In this document: positions 56,548-64,000 of the stretch, one piece after another
How positions within the stretch are numbered: the stretch's first letter is position 1
Layout of the letters: each line of letters starts with the position of its first letter
Origin: Chenopodium formosanum
Lineage: Eukaryota > Streptophyta > Magnoliopsida > Caryophyllales > Amaranthaceae
Length of the DNA: 64,000 nucleotides
Direction: 5' to 3'
Assembly: GCA_024500155.1 (NCBI GenBank)
Contig: CM044874.1
Span: forward strand, 72,091,795-72,155,794
The notes under the pieces: generated by a model
Told to the model about the DNA's origin: nothing
What the model saw: only the letters and a program-made list of their open reading frames with translations
Database searches by the model: none
Translations under genes and position numbers: made by a program

Positions 56548-57819
56548 GGTCCTAATATACGATCATAAACAATATAGTGCATTACTCGAAGACAAAGTGT
56601 GTGCAATGACTCAACATGTATGATTAGATGAGTTTATTAAGACTCGTGGTATGATCGCATGGCTAGACATGAAGACGTGAAAAACAAAGGACCCAATGAC
56701 CAAATAGCACGGAAGACTAAAAGACAAACTAACTTGATCAATTTTGTCAAATTTTAATGTTTATGCTATTTACTAGGTGAAAACGGTACATTGGCAATGG
56801 TTATTCATAAATAAAATCAACCACAATCAAAGACGAAGAACACATGTTAAGGTTAGCATAAAAATTGATCACAAGAAACTAGGAAGAGGACTAGAATTCT
56901 AGAAGAGTTATGACTCATGGGTATAAACAAAATGAAAAAAAAAATTCTATAATTCTATGTTATACGATTTGACACGGATTAAAGGATTTGGCTAATACTA
57001 ACTTGACACGAAAAGATATGAAAAAATAAAATAAAACAAAAGAAAGTTGACGCTAAAAAGACACCTAAACCGGACAGGCTGTAGTATATGGGTTATAAAT
57101 TTTTATCTGTGACTCTGATTGAGACGAAACGAACGTCAAATGAAAGATAAAACCCGGGGCTACAGATCCATAGGTGCCACAAAACGTAACTCTTTCTAGA
57201 ACTCCGAATATGACCAAAACAAGTTGACTCTTGTGCAGTATACGGAAATTAAAATCCGGGTGACTCAAAAATTAAAAAAAAAAATCTATGGCTCGACTCT
57301 AATAATAATAAAAAGGGGTTTGATAAGAAAAAAAATAATTAAAAAAAGTTCAATAAAAAAAATGCACACATAAGCATATAGTCACGCATGATGCAATGAA
57401 GTTCGCAACCTAAAGTCAAGTTCTATGTTCGACTATGGTCAAGCTTTTGGGTGTCAAAGGGTACCATGGTTAAGAGTTTGGACGCGTTAGCAAGGCAGCC
57501 TCCCTTGAGGTTGTATGCCAACGGGCGGCTCCGCGAGTTCGTGATGAAATCGAACTCGACTCCATGGTTTGGGTGGATTTAAAAACTCGGATGAACCCTT
57601 ATTGCCATGAGCGTTTTCGGGTTGATAGAGCATAAATTCCCCGGGCTAGCCACATACGTAGAACACGTACTATTGTGGCAAAATAGGTGACCTAAAATTC
57701 ATATGCATATGTGAAAATGCCAATTAAATCGCAGGAATACAATTCAAGAATCTTTCAAGTCTCATCCACTTATCTCAATTAAATACCGATCACTCAAATC
57801 GATAAATAACAAAAAATCC

Positions 57820-57837
57820 TCCCCAGTGGAGTCGCCA
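57820..57837 (-). promoter_or_regulatory. Primer-binding site next to the Ogre/Tat-type LTR
   Basis: Minus-strand TGGCGACTCCACTGGGGA follows the LTR by three bases. It resembles the tRNA-Arg-type site of Ogre/Tat elements (from memory). Confidence 0.6.
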
Positions 57838-57840
57838 AAT

Positions 57841-59872
57841 TGTAGGCGTCGTTTGAAGTGCGCCTACGTAAAAAGCATGTTGTGAATATGTTTGGCACTC
57901 AAAGGAAGTGGGAATTTACATTACAATTAGGGACAACGATTAGAGACAAATAAAGTAGGGAGCCGCCAACAAGTTTTTAAGGAACTTGTAAACCGTTCAC
58001 GGATCATAAAAAGGCAACCACGATAAGAGACAACGAAGGCAACAACGATTGACCCGTGAAGGTTACACCCCATTCATAATCCATGATATTACTAACTCCA
58101 TATGGTTCGGAACCACGAAAGGAGGATCGGGGATGATGGTACGAAGTGAATCATGGAGTCACATTCGCCCGTATTGGCCTCTACTCGATTCTTATAGTGA
58201 AAAGTGATTCCTGCGATCTCAAAGGCATACAAACAAAGATTCAATTTGCTCCAATCTATTATTAGGCTAAATTGGTTGAATATTAATGCAACATATAATT
58301 CTAAAATATTGGTGATCACTTGTTTTAATAACTTTAATAACAAGATTAAAAAGGAACCTAAACCGGTTGTCCAAATTATCTTATTAGGCGTGATTTTCAA
58401 TTACATATTCCCTTTAAACATGCAATATGGTGATCATAAATATAATAATAGAATAAACATTAATATTGGAAGCAATTCAACAATAAATTGTTAGTCAAAT
58501 CAAATATAAAATAACCCTAATCATGATACTAGCAATATAAAAAAAATAAAATAAGAGTAATTAAATTAATTAATTACTCGCATTCTGCGCGTTCCTTTAA
58601 ATTGCTACATCATGAATAAACTGTTAGTAACTTCAATAAAAATATAAATCAAATGGAAATTAAATTAAATAAATATAGATTTGATTTGGTCCAAACCCTC
58701 AGTTATTTATACCTTTCACACCTTGGTTTAAGTATAGAACTTTGGGTATTGTATGAACTCCTTGGAGTGCTTAGGGAAGAAATGATAGAGTAGGGAGGCT
58801 AGTGTTTAGGCTAAAGAGGGAGAAGAGAATTATTTTGTGATCAAGCTTGTTTATCCCCCAAAAAGGGGGAGATGTAAACTCTATTTATAGGGAAAAAAAA
58901 AGGGGTCGAATCAAGAAAAGATCAAGTTCGAATCAGATTAAAACTCTTGCGATAGACAGCAGTTTTTGCGGTTTTTGTTTTTATCATATCTTTTGATCCA
59001 GAAATCGGAATAAGATGAATAAGATATATTTGGAAAGATATTGAAGTCTAATTTCTAACCCAATTAAAATGAGAATAAAATATTTTGTAGAACAAAAGAT
59101 ATAGCCGAAATAGTGAGATGGTGTCAGTTTTGGATAGAGTTTGACATTTTATTCATATCTTTTCCGTTATAGCTCGGAATTGATATTATAATATATCATT
59201 GGAAAGATAATTTCAAGGGATATCCAACCATATAAAATTCAGATAAAAAATATGAGGCACGAAATTCATATATGTCTATCTTTGAACGTCTTTCAATTCT
59301 GATAGAAATAGGACTTTCAAAAAGAAAAGTTTTATTCAATTTCAAACTCTTTAATCTTATCTTTTCAAAATGGATAATTAAGATCATTTAGAAACTTGTA
59401 GAAGCTTCTAATTAATCCTAATTGGTTTAGGAATTGGATTAAATCAATTGGACCCTCCACATGATCATTGGGTCATAGGTAAGGTGGGCTTAGGTTCGGT
59501 TTGAGCTCAGTTTAATATTTTAGCCATAACTTATTCGTTATAACTCGGATTTGGGCTTATAATATATCGTTGAAAAGCTCTTTTCAAGCCCTATCCAATT
59601 ATTTAATCATTGGTCCCAGAATATGGACCAAAATAAACTGGATTAAACATTTTTATAAAAAGGACACGAAATGAATTATTTTGGGTTTAAAGGCACGAAA
59701 AGAGGAAAATAAGTTATGGTTTGGGGAAATGGGATAGGATTTTGGTTGGTTTATGAAATGGAAATATGGATTTAAGCACTCCAAGATTAAATACTCAACC
59801 CGAGCAATAATGGCAGTGAAAGGTTGTTCATCATTGGGCTTGGTTTTGGGGAGACATTTTTAGGTGTCTACA
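57841..59872 (-). repeat. 5' LTR of the truncated Ogre/Tat-type element
   Basis: 2,032 bp; the minus strand begins TGTAGACACCTAAAAATGTC and ends GACGCCTACA. TATA box at 58881-58890. It is a divergent relative of the LTRs at 18673 and 61207. Confidence 0.85.
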
Positions 59873-59877
59873 ATAAC

Positions 59878-61192
59878 CCTTTGTCCGAGGCTCTAGAGAT
59901 GAACCTCGGCAGGGCTGCCATTTTTCCGGTGAGCCACTGAACATCCCTCTTTGTCTTCGGCTCGGGAAGATCGAGTGTTGCTTGCACCTCAGCAGGATAG
60001 GCATCAATTCCTCTTTTGCTGACCATGAAGCCTAGGAATTTCCCGAACTTCACGCCGAAGACACACTTCTTCGGATTCAGCTTCATTTGGTGCTTTCTTA
60101 AGGTGGCAAAGGTTTCAGCCAGGTCCTTATCATGGTCTTTATCTTCCTTGCTTTTGACAATAGAATCGTCAACGTAGACTTCCATGTTTCGGCCATTCTG
60201 CTCGGCAAAAACTTGATCCACCAGCCTTTGATATGTGGCCTTGCATTTTTCAATCCGAAAGGCATCATTTTATAATTGTACACCCCGACGTTCGTGACGA
60301 AGGCCGTCTTGGCTCGATCGTCGGGATGCATGAAGATCTGATGATAACCCGAGAATGTGTCCATGAAACTAAGCAGAGCATGCCCACTTGTCGATTCGAC
60401 TAGCTAATCGATCCTCGGCAAGGGATAAAAGTCCTTCGGACAAGCCCTGTTTAGGTCCGTGAAATCAACGCACATTCTCCAGGTGTCATTTGCCTTCTGA
60501 ACCATCACCACATTTGCCATCCATTCTGGATACTGGCAAGGTTCGATGAAACCTGCATCTGGAAATTTTTTTACCTCGGTTGCGATGTCTCAGTTTTTAA
60601 TTGCAGAGTAGTTTCTCTACTTTTGCTTAATTGGCCGACACGTGGGGTCGACATTAAGCTTATGAGGGATGAGGTTCGAATTAATTCCAGGCATATCAGC
60701 TGCCGAGAAAGCGAACACATCTCAGTTGTCCTGAAGGAGTTGGATGAGTTCGATGCGGACATTCAGATCAAGATCTTGCCCAATTGTGACACATTTTTCG
60801 GCGTCTCCTTCGGTCAACTCGACCGTTTTAGTCTGTTGATCCAGCTCCATGGCTTTGGGGCCGGATTCTTCACTATCTGAACTGCTGTTGATATCAGCAG
60901 GCGTCCCAAAATTTTTCTTCGGCTGGCTCTCTAAGTCGTTCGGCTCAGATTCAGAACCAACCTTTTCTTTCTCTGACCGCTTTTCCTTGGCCAAAGAACC
61001 TTGGGCCGAAGCACTTAGGCCTTTCGGATTATTCGCACTTGGCTTTTTTTCTTTTTCTTTTTCCTCCTCATCCTCGTCGTCGTTGTCTTCCGAACGACTA
61101 GTGGATGGCTTGAGGTAATTGCACCTTCGTGCCTCCTTTTGGCTGCCCTCAATTCTTTCGGGGTAGCCGGCGCCTGAAACGTATATCATCAT
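59878..61192 (-). pseudogene. Retand-like linker and reverse transcriptase
   Basis: It starts right after the solo LTR with STYHMMIYV, then an acidic/basic linker (60722-61150). It continues through stops as INSNLIPHKLNVDPTCRPIKQK, PEWMANVVMVQKANDTWRMCVDFTDLNRACPKDFYPLPRID, then TAG (60404-60406, CAG expected), SFMDTFSGYHQIFM with the catalytic Asp, KMMPFGLKNA, a frameshift, then the catalytic YVDDS loop (59868-60221), LNPKKCVFGV and PEPKTKRDVQWLTGKMAALPRFIS. The C-terminal RT thumb is lost at the insertion 56530-59872. Confidence 0.87.
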
Positions 61193-61206
61193 ATGTTGAG
61201 ACTACC

Positions 61207-63190
61207 TGTAGACACCCATTTGTGTCTCCCCGAAACTAAACCCAGTGATGAGTACCTTTCGCGTTAAATCATAATCGAATGAAGCGAAAGTGTGGAAAGT
61301 CTAGTGTTGTGGATAGTTTTAATTTCTTTTCTCTTCTCTTGGTTTTTGAAAACTTATTTTTAAGAAAATAGACAATCTAGTTTGGTTGGTCCATGATATG
61401 GGTCCAATAGTAGTGTAGTTGTACGGGGCTTGACAAGAGCTTTCCAACGATATATTATAAGCCCAATTCCGATGAATATTGAGGAAGTTATGGCCAATTT
61501 ACTAAATTGGCCCGGTTTGAGCCTTATATACGGCCCAATGATCTAGGGGAGGGTCTAATATAATTTATCATTCCTAATGCAATTAGGAATGGTTTTAGAC
61601 TTCTAGATTCTTCTAGAAGGTTCTTTTCATTCCTAGTTCAATTAGCATTGATAAATTGACTTTTGTTGACTTTTCAGAGTTTTAATTAAAATCAAATAGC
61701 ATTTTCGAGGAAATTATATGATTTTATCCTCCAGTACGGCAAACTTATCTGATTTTCGAAAACGCGTTAAAACCAGGCTTGGCGCCTGACTCCAGGCATT
61801 GGTGCCTGGAACCAGGCCTGGCGCCAGCCATTGGCGCCTGGCGCTAGTGTTGGTGTCTAGCACCAGTTAGCCGGGGTTTGCGCCAGCTCTGTTTTTCGTG
61901 CGTCAGACTGTGTTTTGATATTTTATCTTTTTGGCTGATTTTCTCTATAAATAACGTATTAAAAACTCCGTTTTCATTCACCAATTCTCATTATTCACGA
62001 GTTTTAATTAGCATTCGCCTACAATCATTCATTAATCCTCTCATTCATCTTTCAATCATCTTTCTTTCTCTAAACTTTGTTTTCACATACAAAATTCCGC
62101 ATTCCCAAGATCTAGAAACACATAGCCATATTCGAAGTTGCCTTCGCCCTAGACGTGAAAGGTTTAATTTTTGAGGGTTTGGTCCCAAATCTCTCTTTCA
62201 ATTATTTAATTTAATTGTTTGATTATTATTTTCCTTGAAGTTACTAACGTGTGTATTTTGTTATTAGAAAGAGGTACGAAGCATCAAAGTAAGTACTTTA
62301 ATGGTTTTTATTGATATTACGATATAGAAATCATGTTTAGATTGTTGTTATGATTCCTAGTATCATGTCTAGGGTATTTTTAATATTAAATATGATTGCT
62401 ATGATGCCTTTTATTCTCTTCCTAATATTTATGATTGTTAGTATCATGTTAGGGTTAAAGATTTGATTTTTATTGCTTAGTGACATGCTAGGGTGTGTTA
62501 TTAATCTTGTTAGTATCATGCCTAGGATCTTGCTATTATTATGCTTTAATATTAACATGAACATGATTATGATTATAATCATTATAATTTATGAATATGA
62601 TTATTATTATTATTGTGATGATGATTATTTTTATTGTTATTATAATTATAATTATTGTTATGTTGCTTGATATCTATTGTTATTGCTTGATCACCTTTTA
62701 TGCATGTTTAAAGGGAATTTGTACTTGTAATCACGCTTAATAAGATAATTAATAATCTTATCTAGGGTTGATTGTGATTATAATTTCAAGTGATCACCAA
62801 TAATAGTTTTGTTTGTGCATTAAATTCAACCAACATAGATTAAATAGGTTTAGGGTTAATCCTATTGATTGCATGTTAATTAAAAAGTGCACATGAATAC
62901 GATTAGAATAAAGTAGAGGCCTATTATTAGGGCAGGTTCAATCTCTTTTAGCTTGGATTTGTACCTTCATGCCCGAACCCTTATTTGGTTCATGGCCTTA
63001 TGGAGTTGACAATCTCTTGGATCATTAAGGGGTGTAACCTTTCATCCTATGAACGGTTTACAAGTTCCTAAAAATCTTGTTGGTGACTCTTTTGCTCTAT
63101 CTTCTTCCCTTTTGGACGCCACCGTACTTTAGTGTATGATCACAGTGGGGTTCAAGCTAAGGGATTAACGCTTGAAATTTATTCCCTACA
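61207..63190 (+). mobile_element. Solo Ogre/Tat-type LTR between protease and RT of the Retand-like element
   Basis: 1,984 bp, beginning TGTAGACACCCATTTGTGTC and ending TTCCCTACA, with TATA at 61944-61954. Flanks are CTACC (61202-61206) and CTAGC (63191-63195), a target duplication with one mismatch. Reading the host frame across the deleted LTR joins the protease end (IHEIQGLV) to VSTYH in frame, which confirms the insertion site. Confidence 0.92.
61944..61954 (+). promoter_or_regulatory. TATA box of the solo LTR
   Basis: CTATAAATAAC, in the same relative place as in the sister LTRs. Confidence 0.6.
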
Positions 63191-63605
63191 CTAGCCCTTG
63201 AATTTCGTGAATCATAGGTCTCCCCATGAACACGTTGTACACTAAAGGAGCATCAATGACCAAGAATTCGGCCATGACATTCCAGGTTGCTTCATCGCGG
63301 CCAATGGTGACAGGAAGAAGGACTTTCCCATAAGGATAAGTTGAAGCTCCATTGAATCCGGATACCGGGTAGGGTATCGGCGCGAGGTGCTTGGGCTTCA
63401 GCTTGATTTGATTGTAGGCCTTTCGGAACAAAATGTTTGCTCCGCTGCCTCCGTCCATGAGAGTCCTAGAGACAACGTGGTTGGCGATTGTAGCAACAAT
63501 CACCAGGGGGTCCTCGTGAGGGAATGTCACCCCCCGGCAGTCGGCGGCTGAGAACATCATGTTCGGCGCCGGTGACTGAGGAAGCTGAACATCAACATTG
63601 TTCAC
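63191..63605 (-). pseudogene. Retand-like aspartic protease region
   Basis: A frame of about 138 codons with GVTFPHEDPLVIVATIANHVVSR, then M-D-G-G-S-G-A-N-I-L-F as the active-site region, YPVSGFNGASTYPYGK, and YNVFMGRPMIHEIQ at its end. In intact relatives the site reads V-D-G/T-G-S-S/A. The frame is interrupted by the solo LTR. Product: protease of the gag-pol polyprotein. Confidence 0.85.
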
Positions 63606-63621
63606 CTGGTGGGTTAGAGCC

Positions 63622-64000
63622 CTAAGGTGACGCTTGTGCTCCCTCCGAGAATATGTCCCTCACTCCAAAAATAACATGTATCGGAGCAAAATTTTCCTTC
63701 GAAGCTTTGTTGTTGTTCTTCCTGGGGAAGTCCATTTCTTGCCGAGAGTCTTTCTTAGACTTCTCGGCCTCTTTTTTCTCGCAGTGATCCGCAATATATT
63801 TTTTCAAGTATCCCTTCCGGACCGTATCCTCGATCTGGTCTTTCAGCTGAATACATTCTTCAGTGTTGTGTCCAGGTGACTCATGGAACTCACACCAAAT
63901 ATTCTTATTTTTCTGCTGATACCACTGGGGAAGTGGTCTCGGAAATTTTGGTAACTCTGCTCTCCCTTCGTCACGCTGTAGATCTTAACGCGTGGGAGGG
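63622..64000 (-). pseudogene. C-terminal end of Retand-like gag (partial)
   Basis: On the minus strand the frame reads WCEFHESPGHNTEEC (a CCHC-like knuckle typical of Tat gag), QLKDQIEDTVRKGYLKKYI, then a Lys/Glu-rich tail and the INVIFG-like block before protease. It continues off the right edge. Confidence 0.8.

Larger units (their letters stand above)
56530..59872 (-). mobile_element. Truncated Ogre/Tat-type element (5' LTR plus 1.3 kb) inserted in the Retand-like pol
   Basis: The LTR (57841-59872) is followed on the minus strand by a primer site and about 1.3 kb of 5' internal DNA that stops near 56500-56560, where RNase H of the host element begins. The 3' LTR is missing, so no target duplication can be given. 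Part of the host RT C-terminus was lost too. The internal part has no ORF of note. Confidence 0.7.
47482..64000 (-). mobile_element. Retand/Tat-like Gypsy element, heavily decayed, running off the right edge
   Basis: Minus-strand order from the right: end of gag (63622-64000), protease (63191-63605), RT (59878-61192), RNase H, a second (archaeal-type) RNase H, integrase (54570-55418), then a plus-strand antisense ORF (49810-53494), then an LTR (about 47482-48260). Two RNase H domains and an antisense ORF between pol and the 3' LTR are features of the Tat lineage and of Retand in particular. Later insertions are the LTRs at 61207-63190 and 57841-59872 and a CACTA element at 48337. The 5' LTR lies outside the window. 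Confidence 0.85.

Overview
This window looks like repeat-dense, non-genic DNA of a flowering plant nuclear genome. Almost everything recognisable is a transposable element, an endogenous plant pararetrovirus, or a fragment of one, and many are inserted into each other. I see no ordinary host gene, rRNA or tRNA. The mix (a Retand-like Gypsy element with an antisense extra ORF, Ogre/Tat-type LTRs, an Athila-like element, FAR1-type MULEs, a Stowaway-like MITE, a Caulimoviridae insertion) indicates a dicot. Caryophyllales is a tentative guess only.

Layout. 1-560: end of a Mutator-like element (MULE) running off the left edge. 1820-2270: Tat-type LTR scrap. About 2770-17490 (minus): endogenous caulimovirid, split by a ~3 kb solo LTR (9500-17408, target duplication AGTAG), itself split by a Ty1/copia element (9876-14815, target duplication AATAA). 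18673-33572: solo Ogre/Tat-type LTR (target duplication CCAAC) split by a 12.9 kb MULE (20423-33285, 9-bp target duplication). 35817-45676: Athila-like LTR element with gag and protease only, whose 5' LTR holds a 1.7 kb CACTA element (target duplication AGG). 46860-47117: Stowaway-like MITE. 47482-64000 (minus): degenerate Retand-like Gypsy element running off the right edge, with a spliced antisense extra ORF (49810-53494), a broken CACTA element, a solo LTR inserted between protease and RT, and a second LTR with part of its internal region inserted between RT and RNase H.

The most interesting unit is the MULE. It carries two divergent multi-exon genes: a FAR1-type transposase (minus) and a long gene (plus) that ends in a Ulp1/C48-type protease domain. 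The front of the protease gene is made of short Lys/Glu-rich exons. Every internal exon I could delimit there has a length divisible by three, and several exon+intron units are visibly duplicated in tandem. The element's introns and spacers repeatedly carry an ATGTTCATTT / AATGATCATT motif.

Nearly every coding region is broken. In the Retand antisense ORF most in-frame stops are TAG. One duplicated MULE exon has CAG in one copy and TAG in the other, which fits C-to-T decay in the plant CHG methylation context. All family names come from motif recognition by eye; no database search was possible.
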